64,000 nt of DNA from the NCBI RefSeq assembly GCF_000350225.1, contig NW_005179149.1, forward strand, positions 62,001 through 126,000. Reading direction: 5' to 3'. The DNA comes from Chondrus crispus (lineage: Eukaryota; Rhodophyta; Florideophyceae; Gigartinales; Gigartinaceae). The translations under genes and the position numbers were made by a program. The notes beneath the pieces were generated by a model, which searched no databases, had not been told where the DNA came from, and saw nothing but the letters and a program-made list of their open reading frames with translations. Within the stretch, counting starts at the first letter, position 1. Each line of letters begins with the position of its first letter. Positions 20,711 through 31,600 of this stretch are shown piece after piece.

Positions 20711-23177
20711 TCAGAGGTTGGTACGGTCGGCCGGCGACGCGTCCTCCGACCCGTAAAGGCTCGGGGGACAGTAACTGGGGTGACGAGGCGGCTCTGCCGC
20801 GTGCTCCGCAAGTGGGGGCAACGCCACCTCACTATGGCGAGTCCAGTGATGCACACGGCTCTGAGGAGCCGGGACGTTGCCCACCGTTGCGGCCTCGTAC
20901 CTCGACTGCTCGTAAGGATCCCGCATGATCGGGCGTGGCGTCGACGAAGACGCTACGCGAAGGCTTCGGAGGTCATCCCGCTCGCGGTGGTACCGGTCAC
21001 GTTCGGCGGTCGTCCGCTCCAACGCGCTCGCTTGTCGATCAGAGGACTCGCTTTGCGCCGCTAACTCGTTGCGTACGCGGCGCAACTCGGACACGGACGA
21101 CGCACGACCCGCCTCGAGGCGACGTGCTTCGTCGCTTCGCGCCAAGTACCAGCTCGCGAGTGTGCCGAGGAGACTGCCCACCTGCCAAGGGCGGTCGGCA
21201 GCGCGACCCAAGGCATGGGCTAACGACGGTACGGCCTTGACGTCCTCTCGCTCCAACGTCGCGTGGCGTACGGACGCCACCGGTGGCGCCTCACGCAGCG
21301 GCACCGCATGGAGGGGTGGAACAGGGGGAACCGGAGGACTCGCCACCGGACCGAAGTCGCTTTCGGCGAGACGAGTTTCGAAAAGCGAGGCAGCACGAGC
21401 GGACGTGTAGGGAGCGGGCTCACTGTCCAAATCTCGGTACCGTTTCTTCCGAGCCTCACGCGAAGCGGAGCCGACTCCGCCTCCGCTCCTGACGTGCCCT
21501 GACGAGGACGCCGGCGCCACCTGGCGTGCCCCGAATGCGTCAGCGCGATGGTCATATACGAGGAAGGAGGATCGCTCGCCGGTAGTGAAATCGGTCCAGC
21601 GCCGATGCTGGATTTCGCTCACCTCGCCAGCCCGTTGCATGAGTCCGAGGGCGAACGAATACGACCACGGCACATGCTGAGTGCTCCGCTCGAGCGGATG
21701 TAGGGGGACCTGGGGGAGGTCCCACGCAACCCTCCCCAAGTAAGCCAGCACCTTGAGAGGCTGGACGAACACGCGTCCGTGAATAGATACCTCGTTCATG
21801 AAAGCGTTGCCGAGGGCCCAGGCCCATTCCCTCTCTACGTTGTGCATTAAGTCTGCATAAGCCGGATGTTGAGAATTTGAGCACGCCACACCGAAGTGCT
21901 TGAGCACATACGGGAGCAACGGATGTACTCCCAACGAAGGGAGGGTCTCCTGTATCACTGCACGGAGCCGGGGGAAGTCGCGAGGGGACAGGCCTCCTTC
22001 GAAGGAAGCGTAGCGGAAAACACGCCCGTCCTCCTCCTCAGAATGGCGATACGCCGACCAATCGTGAGGAGCAATGGCAACGCTGTATAGCCTCATCAGC
22101 GAGTAAGCTGACTTCTGTAGAGCGACGCGCGCCTTCGAATGAGCGAAAGGACGGGGTCTCACGTACAGACCCCCCACGTTGGACAAGACGAATTCGCGAG
22201 GGGCCGTCCCCTCGCGGTGGAAGAGATACGTGGCCATGCGATCCACGTATTGCACCTCACCGAGACTGTACGCGAACGTGCGATCGCAGGGGATGGCAGA
22301 AGGGATCTGATACGCCGCAACGCCACCTTCGGCCACAAGGCGCTCCAGGACGAGCGAGGACTCCTCCACGCGTCCGGCTTCGTACACCTTCCGGCCGTGA
22401 AGCAAATCGGAACGAAGTTGTTCCCGCACCAGCAGCTCCCAGACAGTAATCCCGGAACGGGCATAGCGGCACCTCGCGAACCTTAGACGGTCTAGGGGCA
22501 ACGGGGCGGAACGCTCGAGCGCCGCGCCGAACCACTCCGATGGAGCCTCGACCATCTCGTTGCCTTGACCCGACACATACTGAGGCATCTCAGGATGTTC
22601 GCTAACGCAAGGGCCGTTGCCCGATCTCCCGTGCGAACCCGTCGCCCCGTGAAGCGCTGCCGTAGGGCCCCCGACGGGGCCTGCCTCGACGGGCAGGGGG
22701 GGCCGTCGCCGAGGGAACCAGCTCGACAGAGGACGTCGACTCCCGAGAGACACGAGCTCGCTGAAATGGCTGTACAGTAACCCAAGGGCGCACAACTGCC
22801 ACGGGACGACCCGGATCGTGCCCATCTGGGGCCGCGACCGCCGCCGTCGACGGCGCGAGGGGAGCGGCGCCTCCGGGAGATTGAAACGAAAGACACGGCT
22901 GCGAGGGGCATGGGGTTACAGAGCTTGACGGAGTAGCGACGGACGCGACGAACCGACCGTCGGAGGGCGACGTCATTATTACCCCGACAACGAGGCCTCC
23001 GGCGAATAGGGTCAGGACAGCGGGAGCGCGGCGCCCCGAGTACAGAAAAGGAGAAAAAGAGGGCGTCGCACCGATGTGCGGACGGATGAGGAGCGAATGG
23101 CAAAGGGTAATATGGTCCAGAGGGGAGACGGGGTGAGCGATGGATAACTCCGTGTCGCGCAGGGACGTGTGGGACAT
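20711..23177 (-). pseudogene. Antisense accessory gene of family 1, copy 1
   Basis: It lies on the strand opposite pol, between pol and the 3' LTR, starting about 60 bases from the LTR. ATG at 23177 opens a frame to 22602 with a hydrophobic stretch (AVLTLFAGGLVVGVI). A second frame (to 20711, 704 codons when read from 22825) carries the rest. The two join through a run of seven C at about 22695, where one base of slippage explains the shift; copy 2 has both parts in one frame. The main part is about 85-88% identical to copy 2 by eye. It ends in a Pro-rich stretch, a basic RKKRYR patch, a coiled-coil-like segment rich in Arg and Glu, and a Ser/Pro tail. No known family is recognised. Confidence 0.72.
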
Positions 23178-23222
23178 AATGCACTCTACAAGCCAAGGGG
23201 GTGAACGCGGACGTTCACTCTC

Positions 23223-23235
23223 GAGGCGGGGGCCG
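23223..23235 (+). promoter_or_regulatory. Polypurine tract of family-1 copy 1
   Basis: GAGGCGGGGGCCG directly before the TGTAG start of the 3' LTR, where plus-strand priming is expected. Confidence 0.6.
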
Positions 23236-23541
23236 TGTAGTATATCGACGAAGTAATTAGATTAGAAATTGGATCCAGCGCTGTAAGGCACGAGCCTTAC
23301 AGGCCACCAGCGCGCACGTGTACCCCACGTGTACCCCACGTGTATGACGCGTGTACCAGCAGCCCATTGGCTGACGATGCGCACTACTGTAGCGCCGTCG
23401 AGTACAGTACGTACTGTACTCCGTTATGATAGACGGTTTTGTAACATTAAATACAGGAGCGGACCGACGGCGGACGGGGGTGACAAGCACGGACTTGTCC
23501 TCAACCGACCGCCAAGGTCAGTCCACCCAGCTTATTCTAAC
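23236..23541 (+). mobile_element. 3' LTR of family-1 copy 1, first half
   Basis: Starts TGTAGTATATCG after the purine tract and stops at the insertion of copy 2, ending in the target duplicate CTAAC (23537-23541). The second half is at 36717-37022. It contains hairpins CTGTAAGGC-loop-GCCTTACAG (23281-23302) and the 22-base palindrome at 23400-23421. It is roughly three-quarters identical to the LTRs of copy 2. Confidence 0.8.
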
Positions 23542-24240
23542 TGTAGCAAAAACACCCCCAGACGACTGGAGGTGTATGCGCAGTTCGACCTGTAGACCCC
23601 GGATCGGAGAAGGGGTGAAGCGGGCCAACCAGGTACGGGACCGGGCTCGGGCCCGGGTAGCGGTGGTAGAGCGGGAGCGAGCAGGGACGCCCGCACGCAC
23701 GAGCGGATCGACGCCTCGACGCCCCGGAGCAGCACTGGGTGACGTACCAGTGCTGACGGGCGGAGGCGGTTCCGTGCTCGCTCGCGTGCTGCGCGTCCAC
23801 TCTGGCTCGGCTCCGACTAAACGCGCCCGAAGAGCGAAGGCGACGTTTAGAATAAGCTGGGTCGATTGACCTTGGCGGTCGGTTGAGGACAAGCCCGTGC
23901 TTGTCCCCTTCCGCCGCCGTCGGCCCGCTCCATATTTAATATACAAAACAATCTATCATAACACTACAGTACCGAGGTACTGTAGTGGGCTACTGTAGTG
24001 CAGGTCGGCCTGCACTGTAATACTGTCAGCTATGTCGAGGCTGACAGTACACGTATTACTCGTGGTGCGTGCGCGCTTCGTTCGCGCGCTGTACACGTGT
24101 GCACGTGTATGCGCGTGTCCCTTGTCCCCGTGGTGTACACGTGGACACGCGCGGTTGTAATGTAGAGCTCGACGCTCTACAGTAGCTGATCTAGTTCTTG
24201 ATCTAATCTAATTTAAAGCCCCAGGGGGGGTTATACTACA
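23542..24240 (-). mobile_element. 3' LTR of family-1 copy 2
   Basis: 699 bases, TGTAG..GCTACA ends read on the minus strand. It carries about 14 bases (CCCCCCCTGGGGC-like) near its start that the 5' LTR lacks. A string of short hairpins lies at 23963-24181: ACTACAGTACC/GGTACTGTAGT, GTGCAGG/CCTGCAC, ACTGTCAGC/GCTGACAGT, TGTAGAGC/GCTCTACA. Confidence 0.88.
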
Positions 24241-24253
24241 CGGCCCCCCCCTC
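24241..24253 (-). promoter_or_regulatory. Polypurine tract of family-1 copy 2
   Basis: Minus-strand GAGGGGGGGGCCG immediately before the 3' LTR. Confidence 0.7.
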
Positions 24254-24300
24254 AAGACTGAACGTCCGCGTTCAGCAGTCTCGGGCTTGTAGAGGCGACC

Positions 24301-26811
24301 ATGTCGGATCCCCTCCCTGTAGTCCTGGACTTGACCCGGGTTCCACCTCACCCGTCCTCGCGTTGCTCGGAGTTATCTATCGTTGACCCCGTTCCCCCTA
24401 TTGACCATCTTGTCCTCTGCCGTCCGCTCCTTCTCCGTCCGCGCATCGGTGTGCCTCTCTTGTTATTTCCTTTTCCGCACTCGGGTCGCTGCGCCCCCGC
24501 TGTCCTGTCCGTCTTCGTCGGAGGGCTCAGTGTCGGGGTCATCATGACGTCGCCCTCCGATGGTCGGTTCGTCGCGTCCGTCGCTACTCCGTCGAGCTCC
24601 GTAACTCCCTGCCGTTCGTAGCCGTGTCCTTCGTCGCAATCTCCCGGAGGCGCCGCTTCCCTTCCGCCGTCGACGGCGGAAGTCGCGGCCCCGGCTGGGC
24701 ACGCCCCGTGTCGCGCCGGGGCAATCGGGCGTCCTTGGATTACTGTACAGCCATTTCAGCGAGCTCGTGTCTCTCGGTAGTCGACGTCCTCTGTCGAACT
24801 GATTCCCTCCGCCACCGCTCCTCGCCTGCCTGTCGATGCAGGCCCCGTCGGGGGCGCTACAGCCGCGCTTCCCGGCGGGACGGATTCGCGCGGGAGATCG
24901 GGCAGCGGCCCTCCCGTTGGCGAACATCCTGAGACGCCTCAGGATCCGGCGGGTCAAGCCCCCGCGGTGGTCGAGGCTCCATCCGAGTGGTACGGGGCGG
25001 CGCTCGAGCGTTCCGCCCCGTTGCCCCTAGACCGTCTAAGGTTCGCGTGGTGCCGCTTTGCCCGTGCCGGCATTACTGTTGGGGAGCTGCTGGCGCGGGA
25101 GCAACTTCGTCCCGATTTGCTACGCGTCCGGAAGGTCTACGAAGCCGGACGCGTAGAGGAGGCCTCGCTCGTTCTGGGGCGCCTGCTGGCAGAAGGTGGC
25201 GGTGCGGCGTATCAAATCCCTTCTGCCATCCCCTGCGATCGCACGTTCGCGTACAGCCTCGGTGAGGTAGAATACGTGGATCGCATGGCCACGTATCTCC
25301 TCCACCGCGAGGGGTCGGCCCCTCGCGAATTCGTCTTGTCCCACGTGGGTAGTCTCTATGTGAGCCCCCGTCCTTTCGCGTACTCGAGGGCGCGCGTCGC
25401 CTTGCAGAAATCAGGGTGCTCGCTGATGAGACTACACGGAGTCGCCATTGCTCCTCACGATTGGTCGGCGTATCGCCATTCCGAGGAGGAGGACGGGCGC
25501 GTTTTCCGTCACGCTTCCTTCGAAGGAGGCCTGTCCGCCCACGACTTCCCCCGGCTCCCTGCAGTGATACGGGAGACCTTCCCTTCGTTGGGAGTTCATC
25601 CGCTGCTCCCGTATGTGCTCAAGCACTTCGGTGTGGCGTGCTCAAATGCTCAACATCCGGCTTATGCAGACTTAATGCACAACGTAGAGAGGGAATGGGC
25701 CTGGGCCCTCGGGAATGCGTTCATGAACGAAGTGTCCATTTACGGACGCGTGTTTGTCCAGCCCCTCGAGGTGCTGGCCTACTTGGGGAGGGTTGCGTGG
25801 GACCTCCCCAACGTCCCCCTTCATCCGCTCGAGCGGAGTAATCAGCATGTGCCTTGGTCGTACGCGTTCGCCCTCGGGCTCGTGCATCGGGCTTGCGAGG
25901 TGAGCGAAAGCCAGCGTCGACGCTGGCCCGATTTCACTACCGGCGAGCGGTCCTCCTTCCTCGTGTATGACCATCGTGCTGACGCCTTCGTGGCACGCCA
26001 GGTGGCGCCAGCGTCCTCTTCGGAACACGTCAGGAGCGGGGGCGGAGTCGGCTCCGCCTCGCGTGAAGCGCGAAAGAAGCGATATCGCGATTTGGACAGT
26101 GAGCCCGCTCCCCATCCTTCCGCACGTGCGGACCCGCTGTTCGAGACTTTTCTCGCCGAAAGCGACTTCGGTCCGGTGGAGAGTCCTCCGGTCCCCCCTG
26201 TTCCTCCCCTCAGTGCGGTGCTGCCGCGTGAGGCGCCCCAAGTGGCGTCGGTACGCCACGCGACGTTGGAGGGAGAGGACGTCAGGGCCGTGCCGTCGTT
26301 AGTCCATGCCTTGGGTCGCGCTGCCGATCGCACTTGGCAGGTGGGCGGTCTCCTTGGCACACTCGCGAGCTGGTACTTGGCGCGAAGCGACGAAGCACGT
26401 CGCCTCGAGGCGGGTCGCGCGTCGTCCGTGTCCGAGCTGCGCCGTGTACGCAACGAGTTAGCCGCGTCACGCGAGTCCTCTGATCGTCAAGCGAGCCTTC
26501 TGGGGCGGACTACCGCCGAACGTGACTGGTACCGCCGCGAGCGGGACGACCTCCGAAGCCTTCGCGTGGCGTCTTCGTCGACGCCACACCCGATCAGGCG
26601 GGATCCCTACGAGCAGACGGGGTACGAGGCCGCTACGGTGGGCAACGTCCCGGATCCTCAGAGCAGTGTGCATCGCTGGACCCGCCACAGTGAGGTGGCG
26701 TTGCCCCCACTGGCGGAGCACGCGGCAGAGCCGCCTCGTCACTCCAGTTACTGTCCCCCGAGCCTTTACGGGTCGGGGGTCGCTTCGCCGCCCAACCGCA
26801 CAAATCAGTGA
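24301..26811 (+). pseudogene. Antisense accessory gene of family 1, copy 2
   Basis: A frame of 836 codons from ATG 24301 to 26811, opposite to gag-pol, broken only by TAG at 24619 and 24778. It starts 60 bases inside the 3' LTR boundary. Regions: hydrophobic segment at residues 67-81 (AVLSVFVGGLSVGVI); low-complexity linker; then, numbered from 24967, a central domain of about 340 residues with ITVGELLAREQ (36), TFAYSLGEVQYVDRM (93) and GRVFVQPLEVLAYLGRV (260); a basic patch REARKKRYR (367); a Pro-rich stretch (403-420); a coiled-coil-like segment (472-532); and a Ser/Pro tail. The long frame is kept in copy 1 despite clear divergence, which argues for coding. Its function is unknown; an envelope-like, movement or silencing-related role would be guesswork. 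Confidence 0.75.
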
Positions 26812-28679
26812 ACGGGACGTCCCGTTATACCCATCGGGGGTATGTTCTTCCAACCGTCCCCTTCTCTGCGTAAAGTCAATCCCGTCTCTTTTGTGCACGC
26901 GATGTCCGTCGTACAGTTCCTCTCCTTTCCTCGAAGCCGAGCCTCGATAGTGCTCCTCGAGCTTCTTCTCCCTCTTACGAAAGGGTCTCTGGTGGGCGCG
27001 ATCATGTTCGTGCGGGTAACGCGTCTTGTCTTTCCTTCTCGAGGTCGTCGTCGTACTCGGACGAGGGCGGTGGTGGGTGTCGGTGCTGCCCCTCACCGAA
27101 CTCGCAGACTGGCCTTCCCTCGCCCTCGATGGCGAGGGCAAGGCCCGAGGGACCTGTACTTCTCATCGCGGCCCTCGCCTCCGGTGGCGAGGGCACCGCT
27201 CGTGATACTGTCTTCCGGGTCGCGCCCCTCGCCGTCGGAGCGAGAGCGCGACGCGCGGTGTACGTCTTCTCATCGCGCCCCTCGCCTCCGAGGGCGAGGG
27301 CACAGCGCGGTATTGTCCTTGTCGTCGCGTCCCTCGCCTCCAATGGCGAGGGCAGATGGGTAAGAGAGCGGTTGGTGGACGATCCGAATCGTCCGCCTGG
27401 GGATGGAGAGGGCGCCGTCTTCTCTCCCCTGTCGCCGGGGCTCAGGTCCGCGGGGTTATGGCGAGGGGGCAGGCGCCTCGTGGTGAATGCGGTCGTCCGC
27501 CTGACGAGTCCCCTTTCCCCGCGCGACGTCACGCTCCGTACTGTAGCCTCCACCGCCCGTGCTCTTGACGATGAACGGAGAGGGGTAAGAGACCTTGGCA
27601 TGTGGGAGAAGTGGGAGGAGTCGTCTCCTCCCTCATCGCCAGAGCGGCTCGTCCGCATGGTCGTGTGGGTGGCCCTGGCGGAGCTCGATACTCCCCACTT
27701 CCACACGCGGAGTTGCCGTTCGTCGCATCGGTGTGGGGTCCTCGAGTCCCCTTGCGAACCGACGGTGGGGAGGCGGCGAGGACTGGCGTGTTCGTTACTC
27801 GCGTGCCGTACCCACCGCTGGATGACTTCCTTGCGCAGCGTCTCGAGTCGCTGGTCTTGGTGCCTGCTCCGCTTTCGGGACGCCCCGTGCGTCGGACTTC
27901 TGCGCATTTCGCGGGTTTGACAATTCTGGAGGGGGCGGCATCGGGACCGCGCCCCTCCATGGTCGGGCTCCGGTAGCGTGTCCCGGTCGGTGGGTACACG
28001 CTGTACTCTTCCCACGCGTCGCCGTCCGAACGTCCCTTGCGCGTTGTACGTATCACGTGCGCTTGGACGTCATGTAAGGGCACTGTCTCCCAGTGTAATT
28101 TCGCGTTCCACTAATTTTTCTCCCTTATTTAGGGTATGGCCGTGGCTGTTTGTTGGGGCTCTGATCTCGAGTGTATCAGCCGACGGCGGCTCGTACTGTC
28201 TCTTCCCTCCCCTTGCTCGGTCTGCAGCGTACTTTTCGTTTCTATCTAGTGCCGAGGTGCGTCCTTCGTCGTCGCGGGGGTCTCGGGATCGCGGACCCCT
28301 TCCGTATAGCGCAGCTGGTACGAACCGGTGCGTGCAGGACAGCTGTCCACATGTAGGCGAAACTTGTGGCGACCGCGGGGCGACTGTATCGTTCCGGGAG
28401 ATCGTCTCCCTGCTCGAGGGCTCATTGTCCACAGTTCGTGACGAGGTGCCATCATGGCGCAGCTCGTGCTGCTCGCTTCCTTTGGTTTGCGTACGGGAGC
28501 TCTCGGTTGCCAATACGTCTTGGCTTCTCGCGACTGATTCCGTTGCTGTTCTTTGGAGACACCTGTCCCTTCGCGCGTCCCCTTTCGTCCTAAGCCCGCG
28601 GGGTGAGTTTAATTCGAGACGGAAGTTAATCCGTAACGAAGCGGTTGAGGGCCCCCTCCTCAAGAGTGAACGTCCGCGT
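26812..28679. other. Long non-coding 3' region of family-1 copy 2
   Basis: About 1.9 kb separating the end of the antisense gene from the end of pol. It holds the tandem hairpin repeat at 27118-27352. Open frames here lie on the strand opposite pol and do not match between the two copies. Confidence 0.6.
27118..27352. repeat. Tandem hairpin minisatellite, five units
   Basis: Units start at 27118, 27172, 27226, 27279 and 27331, a period of 52-54 bases. Each holds CCCTCGCC, a 5-6 base spacer and GGCGAGGG, which can fold into an 8-bp stem; the third unit is degenerate. Copy 1 has only about one unit at the matching place. Confidence 0.8.
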
Positions 28680-31600
28680 TCACTTCTGTGGTGAGGTCTC
28701 TCCCTGTACGCGCTCGGAGTCTTCGTGCGTAACGAGACACCAACTCCTCGGGGATGTGGGTACGCGCTGTCCATGTGGGGCGTCATAGTCTGCCCACTTA
28801 ATGAGGAACTCCGTAGTTCCATCCTCCATGACGCGATGCTTGAGTAGCCGTTCGACAGCATACTGTGTGCCTTCATTGATCTTGTCGGCAAGGTCCTCGG
28901 GGGTAGTCGTGCTCGCCCTTGGCGCGTTCGCCGGCGGGGGTGCGTAGACGCAGCGGTCTGCGGAGACGCGCTCTGTAACTCCATCACGATCGATCGTGAT
29001 GGTGCGCTGGTCCTTCGCGAGAACTCGGTACGGTCCGACAGCCGGGGAGGCGAGCTTGTTTGATGTCTTCCCCCCATCGGTGGGGTTCAGATATACGTAT
29101 TCTCCGGGACGGAGCCGGGAATTAATACGTCTTATGCGCTTATCGAAGTCGCGCTTGTAGCGAGCCTGCGTCCGACGCAGGCTCCCGTAGGCCTTCTGGA
29201 TAGTCGAGTCCAAGGTCTTGAGAAACTCGGCACGTTGGTTCCACCTATCGGAAGGAGGCGCGTCGCCGTCCGCCCGTCGGAGAGAGAACTCCGGCGGTGG
29301 CCTGCTGAGCACCAGCTCAAAGGGCGTGGCGCGCGTGGTGCGATGTACGTGGGAGCTGTACGCATACGTAAGCGGCCCCACGTACACATCCCAGTCGTCC
29401 TGGTGTTCACCCACGTAGTTCCTCAGCATCGAGACGATTGTTCGGTTATATCGCTCGACTTGGCCGTTCGTGTGGGGATGGTACGCCGAAGTGTACAAAT
29501 TCGTTATCCCCAGAACACGGCACGTGCTGTGGAAGAACTTGGCATTAAACTGAGAGCCGTTGTCCGAAAGCAACGTGCGAGGGACGCCATACTTGAACAC
29601 CCACGAGTCGCAGAACGCAACTGCGACCGTGTACGCTGTTATCGTGCGGAGCGCAACGACTTGCGTCAGCTTACTGAAGCGGTCCGTAATCACGAGCAGG
29701 AATCGTTTCCCTGTCTTCGTCTTGGGGAGCGGCCCCAAGATGTCGATGGCGAGGCTCTCGAGAGGTCTCGTAGCTGGGAATAATCTCAATCGATTGAGAT
29801 GTTTCCTCAGCTTAACCCGGTTCATCGCGCAGGTCCGACACCCTCGCACCGTGGCTGCCACGTCTGCAGCCAGGTGGGGCCAGTATTACTCGCGTCGAAG
29901 TGCGTAGTACATACGGTTCTGGCCCGGGTGCCCCGCGATGGCCGGGTTGTGGCACAGGCGAAGGAGCCTGGCGCGGAGCGTCCGAGGCACCACCACCTGT
30001 ACGGTGTCAGGATCGAATGGGTGTCTCCGTTTGAGCACCCCGTGGTGGTCCTCGAAGAACGCGGAGTCTCGAGACTCGGACTGTCGTGCCAAAACGGTTT
30101 GGCAGAAGTCATCCACACGTTGCTCCTCGGCTATCTCCTCTATCGTAAGAGGGGCCGGAAGGTCGTCCTGCGGTGGGGCGACCGGGGAGCCGAGCGCGCC
30201 GGCCTCGGGGTCTTCGGCGCGCTGGATGTCGGCGGCGTCGAACTCGTCGTTCTCCTCCCAAAACGAATTGGGTCCTTGGAGAGCGGGGGCTTCGTCGTCG
30301 CCTCGCGGTTCGTCGCGCGTCCGTACGCGCGGCCTTGCTCGGGCTTCGGCTTGGTTCCGTGTCGTTACGAAGACATGGACGGCCTGATGATCACAGCTCG
30401 CGGTACAGGCGTGGTCTGCAAGCTCATTCGATACGTCTCGAACGGTTGTGCTCCCGTCGAAGGTGGGAATGTCGTCATCCACCTCGACGGTGAGGCGAGG
30501 GTCATCGGCGACACGAGGCGACACGAGGCGTGACAGGGCATCGGGCACTTGATGCACGCGCCCGGGGCGGTACTGAATGGTGAAATCGTATTCAGCCAGA
30601 CGTAACCGCCACCGGGTGAGTCTTCCCGAGCTCTCCGTGAGCGACATGAGCCATCGGAGGGCGTCGTGATCCGTCCGGACGGTGAACTTGGTTCCTTCGA
30701 TATACGGCCGCAGTGTGCGGACTGCCCACACCACGGCGAAGCACTCACGCTCCGTAGCGCTGTAGTTCCGTCCGCTATCGCTTAGCGAGTACGACCAGTA
30801 CCCAACGGGGCGCCAATCGTTTGGCTCGTCGTGCTCCTGTAGGAGGGTGCACCCGAGTTGATATGCACTGGCGTCAGTGTCCAACAGGTACGGTCGGCCG
30901 TACCGTGGTAGTGCGAGGATCGGCGGGGAGATCATCGCGGCCTTCAGGCTTTCGAAAGCCTGAAGCTGAACCTCCGTTGGGTTATCGAAATCGTGATCCG
31001 AGTCCTTGCGCGTTATATCGGTTAACGGACGAGCAATCTTCGAGAAGCCCTTGACGAAGCGACGATACACGTTACACGCCCCGAGGAACGAGCGCACCTG
31101 CGTCAGCGTCCTCGGGAACGTGAACGTCTTGAAGGCGTCGATTGCCGTATCAGCCACGATCAACTTACCTGGGGATATAACGTGCCCCAGGTAGTGCACC
31201 TTCGGACGGAAGAAGCTGCACTTCTTGAGCTTGAGGGAGATGCCCGCACTCCGCAACAAGCTCAAGACGGTATCGAGATGCCTTGCGTGTTCCGCATCCG
31301 TACGCGAGAACACGATAACGTCATCGAGATAGACGAGGCATATTTGCCAGCGGACTCCGGAGAGTATGATATCGAGGGCACGTTGGAAGGTGGCCGGTGC
31401 CCCTTTTCGTCCGAACGGCATTCGCAGGTGGCGAAACGTGCCCATGTGCGTCGTAAAGGTTGTCTCATCCCGGTCCTCCGGAGCGACCGGGATCTGCTAA
31501 TAACCGGAATTACAGTCCAACGTCGTAAAGACGGCTGCATCTCCTAACGAGTCGATGCAGTCGTCCATACGCGGCAGCGGATACGAATCCGCTGCAGTCT

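Larger units (their letters stand above)
13835..23541 (+). mobile_element. Ty3-type chromovirus family 1, copy 1 (5' truncated)
   Basis: LTR retrotransposon on the plus strand. The 5' LTR and nearly all of gag are missing; the sequence begins in the end of gag, then pol (14026-18609), a 3' region with an antisense gene (20711-23177), a purine tract GAGGCGGGGGCCG (23223-23235) and the 3' LTR. That LTR is split by copy 2 and resumes at 36717-37022. Pol has several stops, so this copy is dead. It is older than copy 2, which is inserted in it. Confidence 0.85.

Noticed and set aside
27118-27352. CRISPR-like array
   Set aside because: Units are hairpin minisatellites with related spacers in a eukaryotic retroelement; no cas genes.
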